A stretch of DNA of 64,000 bases, from the NCBI GenBank assembly GCA_033725935.1, contig MU867087.1, positions 186,001 to 250,000 of the forward strand, in the 5' to 3' direction. Both the position numbers and the translations under genes were made by a program. The stretch's first letter is position 1. The number at the start of each line of letters is the position of its first letter. Under the pieces are notes generated by a model. The model was not told where the DNA came from. It did not search any database and was given only the letters and a program-made list of their open reading frames with translations. Shown here piece after piece: positions 1-10,293 of this stretch. This stretch comes from Cladorrhinum sp. PSN259. Taxonomy: Eukaryota; Ascomycota; Sordariomycetes; Sordariales; Podosporaceae.

Positions 1-32
1 CTGCAATCCCTCGTTTTATTCCATATAAAACC

Positions 33-1028
33 TCAACCCTCCAAAAACGAAATAGCATCCCTCGCAAACCGACTCGCATACTGGAAGATGGCCCCGTGTC
101 CGCTCTTGGGATACACAATCAACTGCGCGTTCGGCAACCTCTGCTGCATCGTAAAACTGTTGACGGTGGGAATCATGTAATCGTCCTGTATCGTCGTCAG
201 CACACGGTCCACAAACTTTTACCATCAAGTTCTCGGGATAACATCATTACTCACAGCTCCATTAACGACCAGCACCGGTATATCCAACCCCCCCAAGCGT
301 CCAAAGCTCCCATCCTCCCCTTCACTCCCTTCCGCACTCTTCCACTTCCCAACCTGCTCCAGTTGGGCCTTCAACCCCACAGCCCCATCCTTGTACCCCT
401 GACTCAACCACGTAGCTGTCGAATTATCACCCCTGAGCTTCATCCACTCCTCTCTCTCAAAGATCCGATCCCACCACGCCTCAGCAGCCACGTCCCCTTC
501 CTGCGTCTGCGGGAAAAACAAGACTTTGAAAGCCTCGACCCCCACGTCCTTTGCGCCCGCCCAGGTACTTACGCCTTCCTGGTTCGGCGTCTCTTCCACA
601 GCGGGCCCAAAAGACGGCGTAGTCCCCGCGAGAATCAATTTACCGACTTGGATCCCCGTTCCGGGGGAGTTCAAGGCCACGAGCTGCGCGACCATCCCGC
701 CCAGACTGAACCCGAGAACATCGACTTTTTTCTCATTGATGAGTGATAAAAAGGTCAAAATGTGGGAAGCGGATTCTTTGATGCTCGTTGCGATGGGGCC
801 GGTCGAGAGGCCCACGCCCGGGTAGTCTACGAGGATTAGAGAGCGGGATTGGGAGAGCAGGTTGGTGAGGAGGGGATCGAATTTGTCGATTACGCCTCTG
901 AAGTGGGTTAGGATTAGGAGGGGGGTTGAGGAGGATGGGGAGGGCGTGCCGAGGCGGCGGTAGGCGAAGGTGATGCCGGTGGGAGTGGGAGGGGTGTAGA
1001 GGGTTCGGGCGGTTTGGTGGCTCGTCAT
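33..1028 (-). CDS. alpha/beta hydrolase fold protein, one intron
   Basis: Spliced CDS complement(join(33..185,255..1028)), 308 aa. The long 774-nt first exon ends at a GTGAGT donor; a 69-nt intron ends in ATACAG and the frame is kept. The protein has the alpha/beta hydrolase fold: nucleophile elbow GFSLGG with Ser108, an acid-loop Asp just after the splice junction (VVNGADDYM), and a C-terminal His in SGHGA. Without the intron the protein would lack its catalytic Asp and His, which supports the model. The substrate cannot be read from the sequence; relatives hydrolyse esters, epoxides or C-C bonds. No signal peptide is seen, so a cytosolic location is inferred. The upstream neighbour lies outside the window. 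Confidence 0.88.
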
Positions 1029-2579
1029 TTTGGGTGATTGTGTGCGAGTTCAAAACGTGACGGTGTTTGAAAGGTTATGATGATTGTGAGTGTTGAGTGA
1101 AGATGATCGTAAATGATTGTTTGGTGAGAGTCCTAGTGACGGTTTGAAGGGGGAAGTGAGACGTCTTAAATATTTATTCGCAACTGTGGTATTTGTTTTG
1201 GTCGAAATATTCAGAATAACATATCTCATGTTTGCTTACACATGCCTATTCTAGGGCGATCCAATGTGGGTAAACATGCCTGTTCTGTATGGGGAAGGAT
1301 TACTGATCAGTAAGTGGAACACAAGATCGCTGCTGACAGATTTTAACCCCCGAAACTACCTATATTTTCACCTTCACGCGAGGATGGGATTTGATCAGTA
1401 AACATCACCACCAAGGGATTAGTAACAACCGAAAACCCACATATCAATTGTCACTAGCTTTCTCACCTCCTGCACTGCATCCAGAAGCACATTGGGGGGT
1501 TATAATCTCGCATGGGGTCCATATAAATATAACGGGTATCCCATACCACAGCAGGTCCACCAAAAACCTGGCATAATCTGGATAGTACTGGCAATGACAC
1601 TCCTGGGATGAGTCGCAGAACAGTTGAGGATTCTTTGAGTTGCCAACATAAATGCAAGTCTTTGCACAGTGTGTCATCCGTAGTTTGAGAACCTGTCAAC
1701 TGCTTCCCAACGTCCCTGAAAGAATTAGTACTTTAACTTTCTTTTTACTTGATCAAAACCCCAGTTATCAATACGTTAACCTCTGGCACCCTCAAAATGG
1801 AAGACGTACACATGGATGAGGCTGTCGAGCGACACAACAACATACCCGAGAAGTGCAATCCCAGTTGCACAAACAAATCCCCGTGCCCACAATGAACAGT
1901 CCAAGCTGAATTGTTGCAGTTCCAGCGGCGATCTCTGCTTCCACTTCTTCGAGAATACCTGCTGGTACTCTGACTGATATTCCAGCTACTTTCCCCACAA
2001 CATCCCAACCAGCTCCTCCTCATCAACGAAAGCATCCGGACATTAGATCCAGAAAGTCAGTTCCATGGAAATTCGATCCCGATTTTGGAAGACATCCTGC
2101 CGAATTCTGAGGACTTTTCTCCCATCATACTCTACGCCCACCCCCCTAGGTCGTTTAATGGCAGCACAGGCATCTAAGCGCTAACTGAAATAGAATTTAG
2201 AAATAGCACTGGCGGCCTAGTAGAGGAAGCTGGCATTTAGCCAGTCTGCACTCAACGATAAAATTAGCTATATCGAGCCATTTCGTTTAATTTAGAGGCG
2301 GAAATAGGGATCATACTTTAGTGATATTTTAGTGGCAAGTGTTCACACTTCCGCACGTATTTTTGCCATATTGCTATTACTATGTTAGTGTTGTGCCGAT
2401 AACTCGTCTAAGCAAGTAATCAAGCTACACCACAAAAAGAAGAGCCAATCACCAAGCATTTGGCAGGCAAAGTCAGACCTGCTTAGATCCCCAAGCCCTG
2501 TCGACGTCGCCGCAAAGAAATATAACGGAGGTAAGTGAGAAAGAAAGGAAAAAAAGGAGAAGAACAGACAAGCCAAAAG
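1029..2579. other. gene-poor spacer with a possible short Cys-rich reading frame
   Basis: No gene of normal size is supported. The promoter of the hydrolase lies at the left. Near 1797 an ATG in a good context opens a 32-codon frame containing four cysteines; splicing from a GT at about 1886 to a TTGCAG just before 1921 would extend it to two further Cys (see findings). The rest is AT-rich and shows no recognisable element. Confidence 0.4.
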
Positions 2580-4151
2580 CTAAGGCAAAGATGAACCGGC
2601 ATTCCTGTCCGGATCAACTAATCTAGCGGCGCCGTTCGATTCACAGACCAGAACTTCTGGAGCACTTCCGGCTCCCTCCCGCAGCCGCCCCAGGTACTCA
2701 TTGATGATAGCCCTCTCAGGCTCATATATATCGTTCAATTCAACCCTCCGGAACTCTTCATCGAACTTCAGCGCGGTCGATAAACTTGCGAACGCAGCTT
2801 CTCGCTTCCCAAAACGGTACTGAGCTTGGCCTATAGAGAACCAGGCACGCACGAGGTTATACAGTCGCTGCCAGTCATCTTGCTCCGGGATTCCGGCGAC
2901 CCTCTCCACCATTTCCGTCGCCTCAGCCTCAACTTGGGCCTCGCAACCAGGGCGCTCACTGAGGATCTCTGTGCGGAGACCGAGCACATCCAGCGACCGG
3001 CGGTCGGCATAGCCGAAGCGGTGATTGAGTTCGCCAATGTCCGGCAGGTAGTCAGCAAATGTGGTCCACGGATGGCGCGCCAGCCTGCGGCGCGCGCGGT
3101 TCATCGACATCACGAAACTATTGTAACACCCAGGCCCAAGATACAGTAGGAAAAGCTCGCTGAAACGCTGCATGATACGATCCTCAACGTCTTCCATATA
3201 CGCCATCTCCAGCCTGCCCAGTTCCTGGTATATCGTGGATACAGCTTTGTTCTTGCTACCGCTAACACCGCGACCGCACCGCGCGACGTGCGTCTTCAGG
3301 AGAGCAGCAACCTCAGGGAGCCCCTGCCGGTTCAGGTCGTTTATTTTTTGCACCATGTTGGGTATTATGTCGTGGTACTCGCCCTCTACCACGAGGGCCT
3401 CGACGGTTAGAAAAGCTCGCCGCCAATGAGATCCCGCACGTGAGAAGTTGCCTGAGGCGGCTGCTGCCGAGCCATCCGCTAGACTGCTTAGGAAGCTGTG
3501 CAGACGAGCGCACTCGACGTCTTGAGCGGTTGAGCTGTGGATGATGGCGTCATTGCCGTTGAAGCGCCATAGGCCGGCTTCGAATGAGCCCTTGACGAGT
3601 GCGTCGACGTGGAAGAGGATCTTCTCTGACACGACCCAGTGCTGATGAGGTGGTAGGGTCGAGGGAAGCTGTGGTGGCGGGGGTGTGCGGCACGCGATTT
3701 GGTGCCTGACGTCCAAGTCACTCTCGCGGGCTGGTTGCATGTTGGCGTTGGACCGTGTGGTGGTAAGCCGGGCGCGTTGGCTGTGCTTGGTCACTTTCTC
3801 GAGTGCGACCGGCCGTTGCCGGAGGGTGAATGATGATTGCTTGCCGGCCGATTCACGGCTCTCCTTCTCACGAAGAATGTGCAGAACCTCAGCTCGCTTG
3901 ACATTTTTGGTGTAGCCCCATTGCATGAGTTTGGTCTTCAACGCCTTGGCCCTATTGTGGAGGGAAAAGCAGGAATTTTTGGTTACCTCTCGCTTCGAGA
4001 CGGGCATGGGACACAATGATTGGACGGTCTGGTTGGGGGGAACTTACGAGACCTCGATTGCGTGCTTTTCCTTCAGCATCTCCCGCACCTGCACCAGGGG
4101 CTTGTTCTGTACAATGTACAACAGGAATATCTCCCCCCGGTGGTTCTCCAT
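2580..4151 (-). CDS. Clr5-domain protein with helical (TPR-like) C-terminus
   Basis: CDS complement(join(2580..3951,4048..4151)), 491 aa. A 104-nt first exon encodes MENHRGEIFLLYIVQ, then a GTAAGT...AATAG intron of 96 nt, then one long exon. Residues about 1-55 match the fungal Clr5 domain: a helix ending in LLYIV, the segment MLKEKHAIEV, then a basic helix LKTKLMQWGYTKN. The intron sits inside this domain, so reading exon 2 alone would give a false N-terminus. The linker (about 60-130) is basic and low-complexity; residues about 130-480 are helical, with repeated A/L-rich segments typical of the TPR-like tails of fungal Clr5 proteins. Clr5 in fission yeast acts in heterochromatic silencing; the role of the Pezizomycotina proteins is poorly known, so a nuclear regulatory role is inference. 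Confidence 0.82.
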
Positions 4152-4857
4152 ATTGATCGTCAGTTAGCTTGAAAAGTCCGAACTACTTGCGCTCTCTTCA
4201 GTGATGTCGGGCCGACCGAGTGGCAGCTTGCTCTGACGCTGGGTGTCCTTGTGAGTGGTAAGTCGTGGGAGAAGGCACCTGCCTTTCTGCAAGGTGAAGC
4301 GATCTGGGCTCTCTCAAATACTTGTGTAAACCGTCCCGGCTCGGCCATTGGCTGCGGAACTTACCTCGTCCCCACACTCACCCTTGGCTGAGGAAAGAAA
4401 TGATTGGATGAGGTCAAAAGTTCAAGGTGGCTTGCAGCTCTATTAACTGAGACAGTATATGATTGGATGTTGATAACGGATTGGCCTGAAAGCGGGGTCG
4501 ATGCGAAGATCGCTGAGGGTTGCCTTCGGGCTCTGGATATCGAAATAGTTTACACGTCGGCCATCGCGCTATACTGAGTCTCTGGAACACCCCCCTGATG
4601 AGGGCATGACGGTGCGGTCTCTTGCGTTGGACGACCGGAGTCGTCTGCCGATCTCACGAGTATAAGTAGACCCAACTTTCCCAGCATCCCCAAAGCTCAA
4701 GTCCTACTTGCCAGACATCACCTGTTCTCTCCCTGCATCTTGAACAATTTCTTCACATCGGATTCAAAACTGCACCAGTTAAAACCTTCTCTAGTAACTC
4801 ATCTACAAATAACCCCTTGTCCACCACAGGCTTTCTATCCCCTTCAAATCCGAAACC
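4152..4857. promoter_or_regulatory. divergent promoter between Clr5 gene and small gene
   Basis: Gene-free 706 bp between two divergently oriented starts. A TATA-like GAGTATAAGTAG lies near 4660, about 200 bp before the small plus-strand gene, followed by a pyrimidine-rich leader (4690-4790). Nothing else is recognised. Confidence 0.4.
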
Positions 4858-5140
4858 ATGGGCAACAGCCAGAGCAGCAGCGACCGTGACCGCGACTGGG
4901 AGTACGAAGCAAGGGACGGGGGAGACGGAACCAAAACAGAGGCGGCCTGGGAGGGTTTCAAGCAAGGCGTGAAAGGAGTTTTTCAAAGATCCAGGTAATG
5001 CCAACACCACCGGTGAATGTCTCCTCTGCTCCGGAAACAGACTAACAAACTATCCCTTGACAGTGAAAGAGACCGCTAAGGCCGCTGAGGACTTTGAACG
5101 TGCTGGAGGCTTGTCTGATGCCTTGACGAAGAAGAAGTGA
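4858..5140 (+). CDS. small hydrophilic protein, two exons (hypothetical)
   Basis: Preferred model join(4858..4994,5041..5140), 78 aa. ATG follows CGAAACC. Exon 1 encodes an Asp/Arg/Ser-rich start (MGNSQSSSDRDRDWEY) and an amphipathic stretch (EAAWEGFKQGVKG). Exon 2 ends in VKETAKAAEDFERAGG and KKK. This model uses a 46-nt GTAATG...AAACAG intron. A second, stronger-looking acceptor (ACTAAC branch motif then TTGACAG at 5063) would give a different frame and stop after five codons (about 50 aa). The family is not recognised. The compositional continuity of VKGVFQR with VKETAKAAED argues for the longer form, but confidence is limited. Confidence 0.5.
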
Positions 5141-6715
5141 CACCTGTATCATTCACACACCTTGCTGTGGGAGATGATGGTTCATCTGATTTGTGCTTTT
5201 TTACCTCAATTCTGTCTTTTCGTCAATTTATGTTTCTTCAGATTTTGGCCAAGTGTCACGGCATCAACCGTGCTGGCACTGCCATCCAGAATATCCAGAT
5301 AACCTTGGAATTCTGGCACACCTTTTGATAGGTTGACGCACTTTTTCTGATGGTTGATTGCAATTGCCATCACACTGAGCCGTAGCCAGTCTTTACCGGG
5401 TTCTAATACCAGTTGCCGAGGTAGCGTCTAGCTAACTTCAACATGTTGAACTTGCCCGGAATTTTCGTGCTTTCACATTACTAAATTATCATAGTCGCAA
5501 AAACACAATTTACCTCTGCTCAGATTAATGGTGAACTTTTCAGCGGTGCAAGCCTTTAGGCCACGAGAATGTCCTCTGCAGACAGACCGTTACCAACAAC
5601 AGTAGCAAATCGACCCAGTCAGGAGATGTTGGTTTGCTCGGAAAAGTAGCCTCGGAAGAATTCCGATTCATTTCTTCCCAGTAGTGTTCTCGCCACCCTC
5701 GGACGGCTCGGACGGAGTTCCAAGCAGCCCCTTAGCTCAGAACAAAGAAAGTTTAACTGACCAATCAAAGGCCGTTATTTCCCAGTTATTGTAAGGACCT
5801 TGAGCCCTTCTGACGGGCTCTCGGATCTCATTTAGCCCCTAAAATACAGTGGATAACCACTGAACCATAGCGGTTAGTCTCTGTAACGTTTTGCAGCCTA
5901 CGGTTCAACCCAGAAAGCTCTCGGAACAAGTCAGTACTGGCAAAACTGGGTTCCTGAACTCGGCATTCCGAGGCACCGGTCGGGAGGCCACTTTTCCGAG
6001 AAAACGAACATCACATAAACGTGAACAATGATGGCTTTCGCGCGACCCGGTCTGGAAGCCAAAGAGGGCTTGGAAGCAAAAAGGAACCATTACGGTGTCA
6101 CCGCTCTTACACGTCACCTTAGCCTTCTCCTCATAGACGTCTGTTTGACCCCGCCACCAGCGTTGCTCCTGTCTTAGAACACACACCCCTCTCCAGACTG
6201 GACTCCTCAATTACTCCAACGCTAGCCACCTTGTGCCAGCGGCTCGACCGCCTATACTTGGACCTCGATCACTACCGCCGTCAGATTGTTCCTCCCTTGT
6301 CCAGCTCATCTTCAGGACCCTCGAATCCGTACATTACCGAGTTTCCACTACCTTTGTCACCCCCTCGCTGGAATTTAATCATTGACGCTCGATCGATCAT
6401 TGACATGGCAGGAGCTGTGTCTGGCCAACCATCCTACCCTCCTCCGCCGGCGCATGTCTTTGAGTAATATTGGCTTTTTCAATCGGTGAGGAGAGAGATC
6501 AAGAGCTGCGCTCTTGGTTGGTGAAGGCCCCGGAGGCCCTATCCATGGTGCCCTCCGATTATAGCGCCGAAACCAGCCACCGTCATTGTCAGCTCCCGAG
6601 TCATCGTCCCTTCCATCACCGTCATAAAGACTGTTACTGCCCCCACAAACAGTCATCAGAACCTTCTTAATATTTAGGAATATATAATGCCGTTATATAT
6701 ATTTAAACGTTTTTG

Positions 6716-6793
6716 TAATATCGGGATATGTTTTCAATTTATATAATTTAATAATATCGGGATATGTTTTCAATTTATATAATTTAATAATAT
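6716..6793. repeat. 36-bp AT-rich tandem repeat, about 2.2 copies
   Basis: The motif containing TCGGGATATGTTTTC recurs with period exactly 36 bp (TCGGG at 6721 and 6757), followed by a partial third copy. It lies in TpA-rich DNA. Confidence 0.85.
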
Positions 6794-7049
6794 ACGGTTT
6801 TCTTTTATCCATTAGTAAGCATTTAGGTAGGGAGCATGTAGGGGAATGCTTTAACTAATTATTCGGCCAGGGATATAAAGACCTATAAGTCTTGGAATAA
6901 CTAATCAGGTAAGACTTGAGAGACTCGGATCTCTGAAGCCCTTTACCGTTGAGAAGGTCAGAGGTCAGCAGTTCTTCCAAATAGACCCCTATTCTGACCC
7001 ATTGCCTGACCTTTCCACTCTAGTACTATACTCCTCCTGACATTAACTC

Positions 7050-7093
7050 TACTCTATATACTCTATAGTCGTAGCGACCGAGTATATAGAGTA
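7050..7093. repeat. perfect 14-bp inverted repeat (hairpin)
   Basis: TACTCTATATACTC at 7050-7063 is the exact reverse complement of GAGTATATAGAGTA at 7080-7093, with a 16-nt loop. The surroundings are AT-rich. Confidence 0.85.
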
Positions 7094-7828
7094 ACTTCTA
7101 ATTTGCTGTTCTGGGACTTATAAGTCCTCTTATCCGGAGCTTAACGATTAGTTATAACCTATATATTAGTCTTTGTATAAGGGGATTACGCACAGGGCGT
7201 AGCACCATCCTTATAGAGAACGGCTCCATTAATATACTCGTTGATAAGGATCGGGCGGAACTCCTGCATTGTAAGACCATTGATAAAGTCGGACTGTAAG
7301 GCTAATAAGCCATTGTTAAAGCCAATTTCTTTCAGGAAACCTGTAAATGCCTGGTTAAAAGGCTCTTGCATAACCCTTGTCGTCGTAGTTCTTAAGGAGC
7401 CTCCCGCCGACCTCGAAGACCATAGTTGCCTCATTATAGGCTCTGCTGACTCTGTTAACATAGCGCTTATATGCTGACGAGCTGCGGGATAACGTTTTAA
7501 CGTTAGTTTAATAACCCACTATTTCGCCGTTTGGCTGCGCCGTTAAATGACGAGTCAGCTGCGCAATAATTAGCCAGGTTAAAGCTGATAGGGCCGTAAA
7601 CACGGTCTTCACACTGCATCATGCAGTTGATTGACTTGATTAGTAACAGATATAGCATCACCTCACCGCCTCGGAAAATTCGGCACTATCCCGGTTGGGT
7701 GAGGTAAGTGTATAAAGGCCCACGGCCTTGGCGATGTGAACCCCATCAGGCAGCGACGCTTTTTTTTTCATAATTATCTGTACGTCAGTTAACTATTCAC
7801 TGTTCTTTTCTTGAATATTCGGTTCGCG

Positions 7829-8872
7829 ATGATGAGTTTAGAGCCTAATCCTAAAGCAACGCCCACACCACCACGCTGTGTTTTTATCACTGGCGTAACC
7901 GGATTCGTCGGCGGCACTGTCCTCGATTGTCTCTTAAAGGCACATCCTAGTGTTCACGTCAAAGCTTTGATCCGTGAGGAAAGGGATGCCAAAGAACTCC
8001 AATCGGTCTATTCAAATCTCACCCCCATCATCGGCGACCTTTCCTCGCTTTCTCTCCTCACATCTACGGCAGCGGAGGCCGACTTCGTCATCCACGCTGG
8101 AGGTGACAATGTCCCCGCCGTTTGCGCGATGATAGATGGGCTGGCATCTAGTACCACCACCACCACTGGATCGCCCATGCCACGGCTCATCAGCCTAACC
8201 GGCCCACGTAGTCTTATCGACCTCTCGAATCCCATCACTGGGAATCACGGGGCGAGCAGCCGTCCTTGGAGCGATATCACGGACGCACATACAATACTGA
8301 ACGTTCCCAAGGATCGGATGCACGCTGGTGCTGATCAAGCGATCGTCTCTCACAGTACTGCTAAAGGGGTGGGCACAATGCTGGTCTCGCCTGGTCAATT
8401 GTTTGGCCGGGGCAAGGGCCATCTGAAGAAGGAGAGCAATGCAGCGTTTTATTATGCAACGGTTAAGAGCCGTGGACGGGCCTTTGTAATCGGCGAGGGT
8501 ACCGCAACATGGTCCTGGTCTTCCATTGGTGATTTGGGAGATGCGGTCGTGTTCCTAATAGAACAGGCACTGAACTTGAAGAGTGGAAGCGAGAGACTCG
8601 GACAAGTAGGAGTAAATCGAGACGGCTACTACTTTGTGCGTACCGGAGACCTGAGCATGATGGAAAGGGCTAAAGCTGTCAGTGAGCGCCTAGGTCTTGG
8701 ACAAGTTGAAAGCGTGTCGGTTGATGCCGCAAGAGAAATCCATCCGTTTGGCCCCATCATGTGGGGTTGTGGTGAAAGAACGAGATCTGATAAGCTGCTC
8801 GAGCTGGGTTGGAGGCCGAAAGAGACCGATTGGAAGGCTTTGATGGAAGAGGGAGAGGGAGAGAGGGCGTAA
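7829..8872 (+). CDS. NAD(P)-dependent epimerase/dehydratase-like protein (extended/atypical SDR)
   Basis: Intronless, 347 aa. The first ATG of the open frame is at 7829 (tandem ATGATG); upstream codons would need a non-ATG start. The N-terminus carries a Rossmann dinucleotide-binding motif TGVTGFVGG (residues 21-29) followed by a beta strand and an acidic stretch. Later segments fit fungal nucleoside-diphosphate-sugar-epimerase-like proteins: LVSPGQLFGRGKG, GEGTATWSWSSIGDLGDAV, NRDGYYFV and a C-terminal LGWRP. The canonical Tyr-x3-Lys pair of classical SDRs is not evident (SHSTAKG where a Tyr would be expected), so catalytic activity is uncertain; it could be a reductase-like or NmrA-like regulator. 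Probably cytosolic. Confidence 0.82.
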   Translation: MMSLEPNPKATPTPPRCVFITGVTGFVGGTVLDCLLKAHPSVHVKALIREERDAKELQSVYSNLTPIIGDLSSLSLLTSTAAEADFVIHAGGDNVPAVCAMIDGLASSTTTTTGSPMPRLISLTGPRSLIDLSNPITGNHGASSRPWSDITDAHTILNVPKDRMHAGADQAIVSHSTAKGVGTMLVSPGQLFGRGKGHLKKESNAAFYYATVKSRGRAFVIGEGTATWSWSSIGDLGDAVVFLIEQALNLKSGSERLGQVGVNRDGYYFVRTGDLSMMERAKAVSERLGLGQVESVSVDAAREIHPFGPIMWGCGERTRSDKLLELGWRPKETDWKALMEEGEGERA

Positions 8873-9387
8873 GGGTAGTAGTAAAACGGGAACACTAGTA
8901 ACTGCCTCGAATTTACTACCTAATCTGGGAGTAATGGGTTTGTATTATATAGTATCTCTTGTCTCGGCTAGATCCATATAGTAGGGTAATAAAGTAAAGG
9001 TGCGCGTAAAAACCTAAAGGTTATTCTGTACGACGGTACAGGGGCGCGGCTTATGGCATTGACACTGGTATTTTGTTCGCTTCAGATAATGTTAGTGGAG
9101 AGATTTGGTCATTCCCTGTTAACGGGAGCGATGCGAGCAAGGTGACGAATGGGCCGATCTCGGCCAAATGATGGAGCTCGATGCGTGTTAAATGTTTCTG
9201 GCGCGGCAGCAAAGTGCCATTCAATAAGAAGGACTGGAAGGGCGAGTTATTGTGTGTGAGGAGAGATGTGGTTGCAGGCCAGATTGATACGGGAATGAGA
9301 TAAATCAGAGATACTTGGTTAACATAAAAAAAAAGCTTCCTCTCAACTGACGAGATACATCATCCGAATAATCACATAAAGGCAGGC
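8873..9387. other. convergent intergenic stretch
   Basis: 515 bp between the 3' ends of two convergent genes. No element is recognised. Confidence 0.4.
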
Positions 9388-10293
9388 TCAGTCATAAATA
9401 ATCCCCCCATCCACTAACATGGTCTGTCCCGTGACATAATCAGCGTCCTGGCTGGCAAGGAACGCAACCAAGTTCGCCACATCCTCAGGGACACTCGTCC
9501 TGCCCAACGCAATCTTTTCGTTGCTGTGCTTCCTCAACATATCCCCCTTCTTCGACCCCTCGACCCCGTCTCTCAAGCCCTGATCAATCACATCCCACAT
9601 GTTTGTGTCGACGATTCCGGGGGCGTAGGCATTGACGGTAATCTTGTACGGCGCCAGCTCCTTTGCATACGCATGGCTCAATCCTCTCACAGCCCACTTG
9701 CTGGCAGAATAATGACCCAGCAGCGGGAACGGTTGGAATGCAACAATGCTCGCTGCGCCAATCAGCTTCCCTGGAGTCTTTTGAGCAATGAGTTGCTTCG
9801 CTGCGGCTTGGTAGCAATAGTGCACACCGTGGACGTTGACGGCGAACATGCGGGAGAAGTCATCAGTAGTTAGTTCAAGCAGAGGCTTGACTTGTGCGAT
9901 GCCTGCATTGGCGACCATGGTGGTCAAGGGGCCGAGCTTCGAGACGGAGGAGGATATCATTGCTTCAACCTCGGGGAGGGAAGACACGTCGGCTGCGTGA
10001 CCGTATGCATTGCGGCCAAGTGCACGGATCTCGGAGACGGTGCTGTCTATTTGGGATTGGAGTGAAGGGAGGTCGTTGACGGTGATGTCGTACCCGTCAC
10101 GAGCGAGACGAAGGGCGATTGCTTTGCCGATGCCGCGGGCGGAACCGGTAATTATGGCGGTGCGCGGGGTTGTCGGGGACGCGGTGGATGAATTGCGGAT
10201 GAGGGTGAGGGGTACTCTGCGCCCGGTCGCCGCGAGTGAGGGGGAGAGAGACTGTGGGAGGCGAGAGGGGATGAGACGAACGAGATGACGCAT
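9388..10293 (-). CDS. short-chain dehydrogenase/reductase, acetoin/butanediol-dehydrogenase-like
   Basis: Intronless, 301 aa. The first about 40 residues are rich in Arg, Ser and Leu with no acidic residues (MRHLVRLIPSRLPQSL), which suggests a mitochondrial presequence. The SDR core follows: cofactor motif TGSARGIG (residues 49-56), NAG at about 129, and the catalytic triad Ser182, Tyr195 and Lys199 (YSASK with correct 13-residue spacing). After it, APGIVDTNMW and the C-terminal VTGQTMLVDGG resemble diacetyl reductase and meso-2,3-butanediol dehydrogenase subgroups. Substrate assignment is inference; the SDR family call is firm. Confidence 0.92.
   Translation of the reverse strand: MRHLVRLIPSRLPQSLSPSLAATGRRVPLTLIRNSSTASPTTPRTAIITGSARGIGKAIALRLARDGYDITVNDLPSLQSQIDSTVSEIRALGRNAYGHAADVSSLPEVEAMISSSVSKLGPLTTMVANAGIAQVKPLLELTTDDFSRMFAVNVHGVHYCYQAAAKQLIAQKTPGKLIGAASIVAFQPFPLLGHYSASKWAVRGLSHAYAKELAPYKITVNAYAPGIVDTNMWDVIDQGLRDGVEGSKKGDMLRKHSNEKIALGRTSVPEDVANLVAFLASQDADYVTGQTMLVDGGIIYD

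Larger units (their letters stand above)
5141..7828. other. gene-free, repeat- and AT-rich stretch
   Basis: No intact gene seen in 2.7 kb. The left third is ordinary intergenic DNA. From about 6660 to 7180 the sequence is strongly AT- and TpA-rich, as expected of a RIP-degraded element; it holds a 36-bp tandem repeat and a 14-bp perfect inverted repeat. A short minus-strand open frame (7186-7461, 91 codons) looks coding-like but has no recognised domain and lies in this decayed block, so it is treated as a relic. Confidence 0.5.
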
